This document shows positions 1 through 10,310 of a stretch of 64,000 bases of DNA, in pieces. Where the stretch lies: contig KV748199.1 of NCBI GenBank assembly GCA_001692895.1, forward strand, positions 2,170,001-2,234,000, written 5' to 3'. A model generated the notes under the pieces. That model had not been told where the DNA came from. It did no database searches and saw only the letters and a program-made list of their open reading frames with translations. A program made the position numbers and the translations under genes. The stretch comes from Cenococcum geophilum 1.58 (lineage: Eukaryota; Ascomycota; Dothideomycetes; Gloniales; Gloniaceae). Every line of letters starts with the position of its first letter. Positions within the stretch are counted from its first letter, which is position 1.

Positions 1-1340
1 AAGAAGCAAATCTATAACAGAAGATTCTTATAAAGAATTATAATAATCCTTTAGGCGGCTACTATGGTTAAGCAAAGACAGTAGAATTACTTTAGCGTAA
101 ATACTATTGGCTAAGGCTTAATTAGGAAGCAAAGGAGTATATTAGCTATTATAAGAAGTATTAAGTATATAAGATCCGCAGGTATAAGCTATAGGGTCTA
201 CTTAAATCAGTTCCCCCTGCTAGTAAGCTATAGCAATATTACGCCATAGACTTTATTACAGATCTCCCACTATCTAAAGATGGCCAAGGACGAATATACA
301 ATTCGGTTCTCGTACTTATTAATAGGTTTTTAAAGTACGTCTAATACCTTCCTATTAATAAGACAATTAATATATAAGAGCTCGCCAACCTAATTAAGGA
401 GAAATGCTTTCTTAAAGTAGATTAGCTATACTCTATTATTACTAATAGGGGCAGCGTCTTTATAAGCTAATACTGGTCGGACCTATGCTTCTATTTAAAG
501 ATAGACCACTAATATAGTACGGCTTTCCACCTATAGACGGATGGGTAAACGGAACGCTAGAACCAGAAACTAAAGTCTTACCTACGGATATATTTAAACT
601 ACTAGCAAGATAACTAGTATAAGCTACTTCTATACGCGGAGTACGCTTATAATTTAAAGCAATATACATTACATAAGTATGCACCAATCTAGATTACCTA
701 TAGCGTTTAACTATTTGGGTTTAATAGTATACCCAACAATTACTAGCTAAGGCCGTATAATTAGTTATAGGATCCTACCGGGAAGTCTAAGAATATCTAC
801 TAGAGAGTATAAGGATACCTCTAAAAATAGGAGGAGTAATAGAAGTATATAAAGTAGAGCCTACAAAATACCCAAGAGCAGTAAAGACTTTAGTATAACC
901 GCAAGCACCAGGACAAGCATTTTGGAGTAGGTAATGAGGTTCTATTATGTTTAACAAATATTAAAACCCGTTAACTATTAAAGAAGCTTAATATAAAATA
1001 CCTAGGTCCCTTCTAAGTTAAGGAATAAATTAGTAAGCTAGCCTATTGTCTCCAGCTACCCCTATCTATAGCCTATATATATCTAGTGTTTTATATAAAC
1101 CTACTAAAGCTATAGTATAAACTACCGCCGAAAAAAAACTTCTATCCAGGCCCAATTAAATACCCTAAGGTAGTAGGCGAGCGGTACAAGGTTAAAGCTA
1201 TACTATACTATAAGTCTGTTAAAAACAAGCTTTAATTTAAAGTTAAATAGCTAGGCTAGCCTACTAAGGACTCTATATAGGAACCAGAGAATCACCTTAA
1301 TTATTGCGAAGATATTCTAAAAGAATATTAGGACCAAGGT
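1..1340 (+). pseudogene. Integrase plus chromodomain remnant of the left chromovirus
   Basis: At about 45-230 the translation gives an integrase zinc-binding region (ELL, then RKYYWLRLN, then KEYISYYKK and VYKIRR) with TAG/TAA at positions that are glutamine in relatives. At about 1172-1330 a chromodomain follows (YKVKAIL, FKVK-LG, PTKDS, EPENHLNYCEDILKEY), with stops where Gln or Trp is expected. A C-terminal chromodomain after integrase defines the chromovirus branch of Ty3/gypsy, where it helps target insertion to modified histones. The frame is dead. Confidence 0.85.
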
Positions 1341-1560
1341 CTACAATCTATAAATCGCAAAAAGCGCTCTAATACTACGGTGTTATCGCGACCTATAAAG
1401 AAGGCTCGCGAAAAGAGTAAATAGGTTAAATTGGATATAGAACGGATAGGCTCCGGAAACTATAGAGATAGGGCTATAGCCTAGGGCAAGATAGGTCCTT
1501 AGCCTTTTCATATATATAGTATAGAGTTAATAGGGCATTTTGCTAGAATTGCATTTCTAT

Positions 1561-2444
1561 TTATTTATTTATATTAGGAACATTATTTCTAGGGCTCCTA
1601 GGCCCTTCCTAAAAGCCTTTTAAGGCCTTTCTAAGCACCTAATTGAGGTCCTTAATTGCTACTATATATAAGAACGAATCCTAAAAGTCTAAACCATAAA
1701 TGCCCAATCTGAAAAGCCACTACGCCTTATCATTATTAGGAGTAGGATTAGTGTCTATTAGGCCACTAAGTAATAGCTAACAAGAATGGGATCTAGATGC
1801 CTTAGTAGGTATATAAGTAGGCATAAAAACAGGGGTAGGATAATAAGGTATAGCTAGAGCAGAGACTCTTAAACGCTTAATACTAATATTAGGTCCAAAC
1901 CAATACTAACGAAGCTCTTAAGGCGTAAGCTTATAGTTAATAAAGATACGCTTAAGCCTAGAATAAATAGAGACGTTAGCTAGCTAGTATAGTCCAGAAC
2001 CACCAAGACCTTACTATAGCAACTATTAGTTACCTATCTGCTAGGTACCCAAAGGGTAACCTACTTAATACCGTATTATATTATACTCTTTTAAAACTTA
2101 ACGCGTATACGTAAACTCCTTTCTATAGTAGACAGCGACCTTCTTCTTATTACCCCCATTATATACCCTATTCTTAGTATACCAATCTTACTCTTATATT
2201 AGGCGTTACTAGCTAGCTTACTAGGAATTATAGGCAGTATAGATAGCCGTAGCATAGTCTTAAATTCGGCTAAGTCGTTTAGTATTTGCGCTGGAATAAG
2301 AGAGAGCCCAGGTAATATAGTAGTTAAGGATATTAAAGGAACGTCGCCACTTAGGCCCAGGCTATTAAAGCTTAAAGTTAGCAATGGAAATCTATTAAGG
2401 ATAGAAAAACTCACCTTAATATAACTACCACTCTTAGTACGCAT
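1561..2444 (-). other. Candidate antisense reading frame between chromodomain and 3' LTR of the gypsy element
   Basis: On the minus strand an ATG at 2444 opens an 81-codon frame ending at 2199 with no stop, notable in RIP-hit DNA. The right copy keeps the same frame with a single CAA-to-TAA stop and an ATG-to-ATA change. An alternative reading uses a 44-nt intron (2371-2414, donor GTGAGT, branch GCTAAC, weak AAG acceptor). It then runs 270 codons to 1561 with stops only of TAA/TAG type, at roughly the density seen in the true integrase frame. Several of these stops are CAG or TGG in the other copy. I do not recognise the product. Whether either frame was ever coding is unproven. Confidence 0.3.
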
Positions 2445-2804
2445 GCATTAATTATAAGGACTAAAGGTATTAAATCTAACGCACATCGGCAAAATATGGT
2501 ACCCTTTCAATGGCCTCAATGGCTGGTGGTTGACGCAATTGGCGCGCAGTTGAGGTCATTTGGCAACTCGACCGACTAGCCTATGTCGTGTTTTTTTGAC
2601 ACGCAGCCTGCGCGCAGCCTACGCGCAACCTGCGCGCAACCTGCCAGTAATCTGCGCATTTGGCAACCATAATTATATTTACCTCTTTTATACTAATAGC
2701 ATATTTTAAATAAATAAAAGCTATTTTAAAGCTATTTATAAGGCTAGCAAAATAAATATTATTATTTTAGATAATTTAATATAATATAGCGATGGTTCTC
2801 TTCT

Positions 2805-3090
2805 ACCTATCTACCTATTGACTTACCTACCTGCCTATCTACCTACCTGCCTGCATCGCCTACCTGTCTGCATTGCCTACCTGTCTATATTGCCTACCTG
2901 TCTGCATCGCCTACCTGTTTGCATCTGCCTACCTGTCTATATCTGCCTACCCGTCAGCATCTGCCTACCTGTCTGTATCTGCTTACCTATCTGCATCTGC
3001 TTACCTGTCTGTATCTGCCTACCTGTCTACATCTGCCTACCCGTTAGCATCTCCCTGTTTGTGCCTACCTGTCTGTGCTACCTTGATTCG
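2805..3090. repeat. Minisatellite, about 18-bp unit
   Basis: Imperfect tandem copies of a unit like TCTGCCTACCTGTCTGTA, starting with shorter 4-bp CTAC/CTGC variants. The long frames across it (repeating ICLPVC or SAYLSV) come from the repeat and are not a gene. Confidence 0.85.
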
Positions 3091-3119
3091 ATCAATCGAT
3101 TGAATCGTTTATAGTGTTC

Positions 3120-3540
3120 GCTGGCTAGTCGTTGTCGTTTGGCTCTGGCGACAGTTGTCTGGTTCTAGCGACGGTCGTCTGGCTTTGGCGACAGTCGTCT
3201 GGTTCTGGCGACGGTTGTCTGGTTTTGGTAACGGTTGTCTGGCTCTGGTAACGGTCGTCTGGTTCTGGCGACGGTCGTCTGGCTCTAGCGACGGTTGTCT
3301 GGCTCTGGCGACGGTCGTCTGGTTCTGGTAACGGTCGTCTGGTTCTGGCGACGGTCGTCTGGTTCTAGCGATAGTTGTCTGGCTCTGGCGATAGTCGTCT
3401 GGTTCTGGCGACGGTCGTCTGGCTCTGGTGACGGTCGTCTGGTTCTAGTAACGGTCGTCTGGTTCTGGCGACGGTCGTCTGGTTCTGGCGACGGTGTTTA
3501 GTTCTAGCGATAGTTATCTAGTTCTAGTAACGGTCCTCTG
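3120..3540. repeat. Minisatellite, 20-bp unit, about 20 copies
   Basis: Tandem copies of GGTCGTCTGGTTCTGGCGAC with scattered substitutions. Because 20 is not a multiple of 3, the encoded peptide repeats every 60 bp (20 residues), which explains the open frame 3295-3501. Confidence 0.9.
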
Positions 3541-3662
3541 CTGGCTGCCGTTCTAGTGCCTCCCTAGGTAGGGAGGATGTAAGGAAGGAAGGAAGGGTAA
3601 AAAATAAGGCGGCTATATAGGCAGAGACACGTGTAGACGCTATCGGGAATATAGCGGGGACC

Positions 3663-4320
3663 CGATGCAGAGCTTTGTGTAGAGCCTCCGTACGCAGAGC
3701 TTCGCGCAGAGCCTTGTGCAGAGCCTCTGTACGTAGAGCTTCGTATAGAGCTTCGTATAGAGCTTCGTGTAGAGCTTCGTGTAGAGCCTCCGTATGCAGA
3801 GCTTCGCGCAGAGCCTCGTGCAGGGCTTCGTGTAGAGCCTCCGTACGCAGAGCTTCGCGCAGAGCCTCGTGCAGAGCTTCGTGCAGAGCTTCGTGCAGAG
3901 CCTCCGTACGCAGAGCCTCGCGCAGAGCCTCGTGCAGAGCCTCTGTACGTAGAGCTTCGTGCAGAGCTTCGTGCAGAGCCTCCGTACGCAGAGCTTCGTG
4001 CAGAGCTTTCGTGCAGAGCTTCGTGCAGAGCTTCGTGCAGAGCTTCGTGCAGAGCTTCGTGCAGAGCTTCGTGCAGAGCTTCGTGCAGAGCTTCGTGCAG
4101 AGCTTCGTGCAGAGCTTCGTGCAGAGCTTCGTGCAGAGCCTCCGTTCGCAGAGCTTCGCGCAGAGCCTCGTGCAGAGGCCTCTGTATGTAGAGCTTTTGT
4201 AGAGCTTCGTGTAGAGCTTCGTGTAGAGCTTCGTGTAGAGCTTCGTATAGAGCTTCGTGTAGAGCTTCGTGTAGAGCTTCGTGTAGAGCTTCGTGTAGAG
4301 CCTTATGCAGAGCCTCTAAG
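3663..4320. repeat. Minisatellite, 12-bp unit, about 55 copies
   Basis: Tandem copies of CAGAGCTTCGTG, most homogeneous at 4010-4130 and degenerate at both ends; the distal part is a GTAGAGCTTCGT variant. A one-base slip near 4008 shifts the phase. Being a multiple of 3 without stops in two frames, it creates spurious long ORFs (175 and 125 codons). Confidence 0.95.
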
Positions 4321-4384
4321 TAATAAAACTGTGTAAAAATTCATTTGCGTAATTAGCATATAACTTTACCTTAATTGCATGTCA

Positions 4385-4615
4385 AGGAATATACAGTTTA
4401 GCTTTTAAAGTTGTTAAATAGGTTAACTGCGTGTTAAGAAATATACAGTTGCTATTAAGTAGGTCAACTGCGTGTCAAGGAATATATAGTTAGCTTTTAA
4501 AGTTGTTAAAATGGTCAACTGCGTATTATTTGACTTTTAGATGTGTCAAATTGGTCAATTGCGTGTTAAGTTGGTCAATTGCGTGTCGAGTTGGTCAAAT
4601 TGCATGTCAATTACG
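4385..4615. repeat. Subterminal repeats of the TIR element
   Basis: Two to three copies of a roughly 60-bp unit (AAGGAATATACAGTT, then GCTTTTAAAGTTGTTAAA, then GGTCAACTGCGTGT), followed by shorter copies of GGTCAATTGCGTGTC. Related words (GGTCATTTGGCAA, TGCGCAACC) occur near the left end, so these may be the subterminal protein-binding repeats typical of DNA transposons; that role is inferred. Confidence 0.6.
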
Positions 4616-5916
4616 CGAAACGCGAAAACCAAAGTCTACTTGAATCTCATCCTGCGAATATTTTCCCGATGCAGTGCGTCTTATTTTAAGCCTCTAAAAT
4701 CCTATTATTAAATTTCTGGTCTTTTAAAGACGTATAGGCAAAATTATTTAGGTAGGACTAGTACTAGTTATGGGTTAGTGGGGGTTAAGGTTCCATATAT
4801 AAAGGCAGGGCTAAAATACGCTGTAGAATCTACTTAGAAGAGCAGTTAGTAGGAGAATAAAGAGGCATATTAAATTAATGATGGAAAAAAAGAAAATCTT
4901 AATAATATATCAAAGATACGTCCAAAATTGGACGACGGTTAATAGCAAGAAGTAAGGTATTTAAGAAAAGGAGCAGCTTAATAAGTAAGGTGTCTTTATA
5001 CTTTACCTTCTAATACCCTTCTAGTAAATAGCCGTAACCCTGCCAATATAACTCTATTATAATAGCGCTATTTAAAAGAAAGGAAATACGCGTATAAGTT
5101 ATTTAACTATTACTTCCTTATAAAAACTAACTATGCGGCTAGAGAAAGGCAATTAAAATATTAAATTAAAGATATATATAGGTTAAATTAGACCTAAAAT
5201 AATACTATAGTATTAAAGAATAATATTATAAACGTTCTTAACAATCGTATAATAGCTACAATTACTATTACAAAATGTCCCTATTTACTAGGTAGTAGAG
5301 CTACGCCAAATATATAGTATAGGACTACTAGATTTAAAAGCATATATACCAAATCTTAAGAGATAAGTCTCTTTAACTAACTAATTAATACCTTAACCGC
5401 ATTTAATAGCCTAAGGGCAAATATAGGAGTAATATATTAGTAATTTAGAGGATTATAAAAAAAGGATTATAAGAAAGGATTATAGACTATATTTTAGTAG
5501 TTAAAGATAACAGCAAGCTAAGGCTTTATACGTTAAATCCTACACTAAAAGGTTTTACGGAGTTATACTAAAATACTAAATTACCTATAATATTTATAAT
5601 TAATAATAGACTAGTATAAAGGCTTAGAAGTAGAGTTATATAAAAATCCTTATATTAGCCTAGGTAGTTACTAGTATACTTTTAATAGGCTTTTAATAGG
5701 TCTTTTAGTAATTTTTACGTTTTTTCTTTAGTTATATTTTTTCCTTATTAAGGTTTTTTAAGAGTTTAAAGTAGGGGTTAGATAAATAGATAATATATAG
5801 CGGCATACTAATATCTCTTTAATATTTCTCTAAACCCCTTCTAGGACGAGCCCTTATAATCTCCTTACTATAAGGTAATAGCGATCGGGGGCTAACTATA
5901 AGAAGGGGGGGGGCAA

Positions 5917-6133
5917 TATAAGGGATATTATTGCGGATACTTTAGGATACCCTTAGGACAACCCCCGGACGCCCCTTAAATGGTCGCCGGTTACGTGCTA
6001 AAGGCATATACCCGTAGTATATAGTCTCCACAATCCCAGAGGCCTTACCTCCTTAAGGATTCGTCTCTCTTACCAATTTATTCTGTTCCACAATCGTGTC
6101 CTTATAGCCCCCTGTCTATAAGATCCCCTTATT
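5917..6133 (+). repeat. 3' LTR of the left chromovirus
   Basis: It starts TATAAGGGATATTATTGCGG and matches both 215-bp LTRs of the right element (52901-53115, 63123-63337). Termini read TATAAGGG and CCCCTTATT, consistent with an original TG...CA pair changed by RIP. A purine-rich tract (AGAAGGGGGGGGG, 5900-5913) precedes it, the usual plus-strand priming site. Confidence 0.85.
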
Positions 6134-6727
6134 GTATTATAAAAACTCTTTTTAAAAACGTAGTTAAGGTTTTATATAATATATCTTGTGCCTTTAACTA
6201 TATTATAATTAGCCTTTATATATATAAAATTAAAGATTATTACCTTAAGATTAAAATGCATTAAATAAAGCATTAATAACTGTTGGTGGGGCCTTAGTAG
6301 AGCCAGTTAAAGTTAAAATGCATAATCTAAAATATTTATTTTGCACCAAAGCAACGCCTATAAGCTCTTAGACGCTCTATAAAAGATTTTATTAGGTAAT
6401 AGGGGTACATAGGGGGCTAAAATTAGTGCGCTGTTCTAATTGGTCCAGGAGTTAGCAGGAGTTGGCAGGAGTTAGGGCGCTATTCTAATTGGCTCAGGAG
6501 TTTGCAGGCGTTTTAGAGGGTCCATGCGTTATCCCGTGTCACGGAACAAATCTTCTGCGGAGCGTCTGATTTATGAGATAACTTAACCTCAACACCATCC
6601 CAACATCCATCTCGAGGCCATAGACCAGACCAAGTCCCATCTCCCACGCCAGGCCAGTGCATACCGAGCGCACTCAAACATGCCATAAGCGCATCCGGCG
6701 CCTCTCCATCCTCTATTGCCGCTCACC
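6134..6727. other. Transition from transposon DNA to gene space; SWC4 upstream region
   Basis: AT-rich up to about 6360, then base composition becomes gene-like. A short internal repeat (GCGCTRTTCTAATTGG plus CAGGAGTT words) occurs at 6430-6515. The 5' leader of the next gene probably lies in 6560-6727. No gene is visible. Confidence 0.5.
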
Positions 6728-8830
6728 ATGGCGTCTCGAAAAGATGTTCAGGACATTATGGGTTTGTCTGCGGGCGAGACCACCAAATCGGCAGTCCAGA
6801 AGCGACCGAAACCCGCCCCGCAGAAAAGGCTTCGTACGTCTCTATTTGCTTCTGCTGTTCTCAAACTCTTATAGATATGGGGCTAACGTGTGGTGGCCCG
6901 CAGTCGGTGTCAATCGCGAAGTCGCAGCTCTCTATGGCGAGCGACCTCCCCCCGTAGCTGTCTACGAAGAGAAGAAAACCTACCGAGCGAAGCGGCAGAG
7001 CACAGGGCCGGCAAAGAAATGGTAAACTCACAACCCTTTCAATTACACATGCAAGATATGTTTCTGAGATTCTAACGGATATCCGCGTCTAGGATCCAAC
7101 AGCCCTTCACGAACCCAGCTCGCAGCGATGGCTTAATCCTCAAGCACTGGCGCCGCAAGCCCTTACCACGCGCTGTGCTCGATGGCAGCGGTGAGGATAT
7201 GCCGATGGAGGATATCGAAAACCAAAACCCGCAGATGGAAACTGAGTACGAGTTCGCGAAATACAACGTGCAAGTAGAAGTGCCGACGTACACAGATGAG
7301 GAGTATGAAACACACCTGCGCAGCGGCGACTGGAGCCGCGAGGAAACAGACTACCTCCTCGAGATGGCGCGCGAGTTCTACTACCGCTGGCCCCTCATCT
7401 ACGACCGCTACGACTTCCAGCCGTCCACGAAACTGGAATCGCAGTCGTCGGTCGCTGCGACGACGAGCTGCACAGCTGATGGATCGGTAACCAGGTCCAA
7501 CGAAACACCCTCAACCTCTCAACCCACCGAAGAATCCTCAACGGCTCTCTCCACCCTCCCCTTCTTCCCCCCCAAATCCCGCACCGTCGAAGACCTCAAA
7601 GCCCGCTTCTACACCATCTCCGCCACCCTCATGTCCCTCCGCACCCCCATCCCCACCATGACGCCCTCGGAATTCACCCTCCACGACATGCTAACCCGCT
7701 ACGACCCGCAACTCGAAACGTCCCGCAAACGGCTCGCAGCGGCCCTGCTCGCGCGCAACGTCGACGAAGTAAAAGAAGAAGAATTCCTGCTCGCCGAGCT
7801 CCAACGCATCAACATGTCGGCCCTCAAGCTCGACGCCGAGCGCGCCGAGCTGCGCGAGCGGCTGGAGTCCCCACTCCCGAACGCGGCCCTCGCGGGCGGG
7901 CTCGCGCAGTTCCAGTCCTCGCAGGCGCTCTCAGCGCTCTTCGCCCAGCTGTTCCAGCAGGACCGCTCCAAGAAGCGCGCCTCGGGCTCCGGCGGCGCGC
8001 GCCTCTCGCTCTCCGCTACCGACATCATCGGCACGCCGTCCGCCCACCACGCCGCCCAGCAGCAGGCCCAGCAGCACCTCGCGGGCGGCCGTAAAGCGCC
8101 GCTCGCGACCCCCGGCGGTGCTGGGGCTGGAGCGGGAGGAGCGGCGAGCCAGCCCGTGCGCGCGCTGCCGCCGCAGCTCGAGTACCGCTTCGGCATCAGC
8201 TCGCACGAGCGGCTGACGAGCGGGGTGAGTTTCGGCTCCGACAAGCTGGTCAAGATGCGGCAGGCCAAGTCCAACGTGCAGACGCAGAAGATTGCGGCGG
8301 CGCTGGCGGAGCTGGGGTTCAGCGATATCATCGCCATCCCGACGGCGCGCGTCGGTGCCGTGTTCGAAGGGCTGGTGGCCAAGGTCGGCAAGCTGCTCGA
8401 TGTGCGTAAGGTGCGTGAGAAGGAGGAGGGCGAGGTTAGGGTGCTGGAGGCGATGAGGGCGAGGGAGAAGGGCGAGGAGGGCGGCGAGGAAGGCGTCGAG
8501 GAAGCGGCGAAGGAGGCGGGTGTTAAGGTTGAGGCGACGGAGGATGGGAATGAGGAGGGTGGGGAGGACGGCGAGGACGGCGAGGACGGCGAGGGCGATG
8601 CGGATGCTGACGCCGATGAAGATGCGGATGAGGATGGCGATGGCGATGGCGATGGCGACGAGGATGCTGAGGGCGAGGAGGCCGACTCAGAGCGCCAGGA
8701 GTCGGAGGCTGTCAGCACGAGGACGGGCGCTACGCCCTCGGCGTCCATTGCTGTGTCTGTAGGACACAAGCGCAGCGCGAGCGTGTTGAGCGTGGCGAGT
8801 AGTAAGAGCACGAAGAGGGCAAGGAAGTGA
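6728..8830 (+). CDS. SWC4: SWR1/NuA4 complex subunit Swc4 (DMAP1 homologue)
   Basis: Three exons: 6728-6833, 6904-7021 and 7093-8830, giving 653 residues. Introns of 70 and 71 nt have GTACGT and GTAAAC donors, GCTAAC/TCTAAC branch points and CAG/TAG acceptors. Family landmarks: REVAALYGERPPPVAVYEEK near residue 40, PFTNPARSDGL then LKHWRRK near 80-100, and a SANT/Myb-like region around 150-190 (WSREETDYLLEMAREF, then WPLIYDRYDF). Swc4 is a shared subunit of the NuA4 acetyltransferase and SWR1 (H2A.Z deposition) complexes and acts in the nucleus. The C-terminus carries a low-complexity acidic tail (EDGEDGEDG, DADADADEDADEDG) followed by a basic Lys/Arg end. The start is the first ATG that joins in frame to the conserved exons. 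Confidence 0.93.
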
Positions 8831-10310
8831 AGGGTGGTGCTATATCTTTTCTGGGGAAGCGCGGGCTGGAGTTACAGGCCTGGCAGGGCCCCGGGTTGGG
8901 ATAGGATATGGTCTGGTTTTGCATAGCGTGGGCGTTTTGGGGTCTTGATAGATGGATCTTGCCTAGTAGTTATCTAGTATGGACTTGAGGAGATAGCCGT
9001 GAGCATGGGNGCATGTATATTATAAAGCCAGCAAAAAAAAGTAAGAGTGTTGTCTTTCACAATATATATTGCCGCTCAGCAACCTCACATCACATCACAC
9101 AGTCATCCAGACTTGGAGATTAGAGCACGACCCCATCTATGCATTCATTACGATCCTATTAACAAAGACACAGTGCAACAACGTAGCAGCCTGACACTAA
9201 CTATCCTCGCATAATTCTCCCCATATCCTTCCAACTACTTTCTTTCCCCTGTTGATTCTTTCCTTTCCCGTACTGTTTACCTTCCCTCAGTCCGCCACGC
9301 ACCGAACGCCTTCGTCCGCTCAAAAGGAACCATTCGCTCCACCGTACACCAAACGGAGAACAAGATCTGTTCGAGTGAGCGTACGAAAAGCAGCAAAAAA
9401 AAGAGAACAATTACTAAATAAAAAGGGAAAATGCAAGTGCTTCAATTCCGTCCATTCCAACGCCAAGATATATTCGCTGGGAGTAAAAACAACCAAACTG
9501 GGAAAATTGGGGCACCGCCAATTAGGGACGGGGGAGGAATCAGAGGCCGCCAACAGTCGTCGTATTCCAGCCCCAGAGTCTTCCCCCGTGTCCTCCCAGT
9601 AACAAACGCTCAGGCCGCACGCAAGACATATGGGGTGTATCGCACGGCGCGGATATCAGGCTAGAAGAACTAGAAAGGTAGAGAGAAGGAACAAGAAAAA
9701 GAGACCAATAGAGGGGGAATAGAGCAGTAGCAGTGCAGAGAACAGGCTGTGGATCGGGGAGTTTCAAGTTGAAGACACAATTCTATCAATACAGTCCCTG
9801 CGCTACCATTTTTGACAACACAACATGCTACCAAACAGGAAAACAAGCATCTTCTCTCGCTTTAGCGCTCACTGGAGAAAATAAAAGATATGTGAGATCG
9901 TTCGTGACACATTCACGCTCGTTCCGTGAAGGAGGCAGTCAAAAAGTAGGATTTCTTTTGTTGCCTGAGCGCAGTAAGTTTTTCTTACGCGCCCAATCTT
10001 GTCAAACCAGAGGGCGCCATATTTTTGGAAATTCTTTTGCTGTAAAAGTCTGACCATGACCCTTGAATACGGGAGGGAACCAAGACGATTGATGGATGGA
10101 GAGAAGACCGTTGGTGTAATGATTAAAAGGTGGTACGTAGAACGAGTCCCGCCCGATGTGAAGAAGAATGAGATGGTGCTACGGTCGGTTTTGCCGACGC
10201 CGTCACCAGGATGCTGATAATCGCTCCAGGGAGACGTTATGCTGTGTTGCCAATTGCTTAGTTACCTTTCCGACTTGTCAATATTGCCAGTTCACTTCGG
10301 CGGGCTGGTT
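8831..10310. other. Convergent intergenic region
   Basis: It lies between the 3' ends of SWC4 and the casein kinase gene, so it should hold both 3' UTRs. Small frames of 60-116 codons here have no recognisable domain. One ambiguous base (N) is at 9010. I see no RNA gene or repeat. Confidence 0.5.

Larger units (their letters stand above)
2484..4671. mobile_element. Non-autonomous TIR element loaded with minisatellites
   Basis: A 2188-bp block is present in the left chromovirus and absent from the right one; the empty site is at about 61912-61914. It begins CATCGGCAAAATAT and ends with the inverted match ATATTTTCCCGATG, 13 of 14 bases paired, and is flanked by CA on both sides (2482-2483, 4672-4673). 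The right copy has a single CA there. Inside are four tandem-repeat fields and GC-richer subterminal sequence with repeated TGCGCAA-like words. No transposase frame is visible. The target duplication is only 2 bp (or 3 bp GCA if read differently), so the superfamily is not assigned. Confidence 0.75.
1..6133 (+). mobile_element. Ty3/gypsy chromovirus, 3' part, RIP-degraded (left copy)
   Basis: This segment aligns by eye with 59483-63337, apart from a 2.2 kb insertion at 2484-4671. It holds the end of pol (integrase, chromodomain), an unusually long stretch downstream of pol, and one LTR at 5917-6133. The 5' part lies outside the window. Reading frames are interrupted almost only by TAA and TAG and the DNA is rich in TpA, as expected after RIP converts CpA to TpA on both strands. 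The two copies differ mostly by C/T and G/A changes. Sequence homology is seen directly; RIP as the cause is inference from known ascomycete biology. Confidence 0.9.

Noticed and set aside
2818-3114. CRISPR-like regular repeats at 2.8-3.5 kb
   Set aside because: Units are directly adjacent without unique spacers and the genome is eukaryotic; these are minisatellites.
3675-4336. Two long overlapping frames (175 and 125 codons) with RAS/AEL repeats
   Set aside because: They are by-products of a 12-bp tandem repeat lacking stops; no start context or non-repeat domain.
7699-8811. 370-codon minus-strand Ser-rich frame
   Set aside because: Antisense shadow of the acidic, GC-rich third exon of SWC4.
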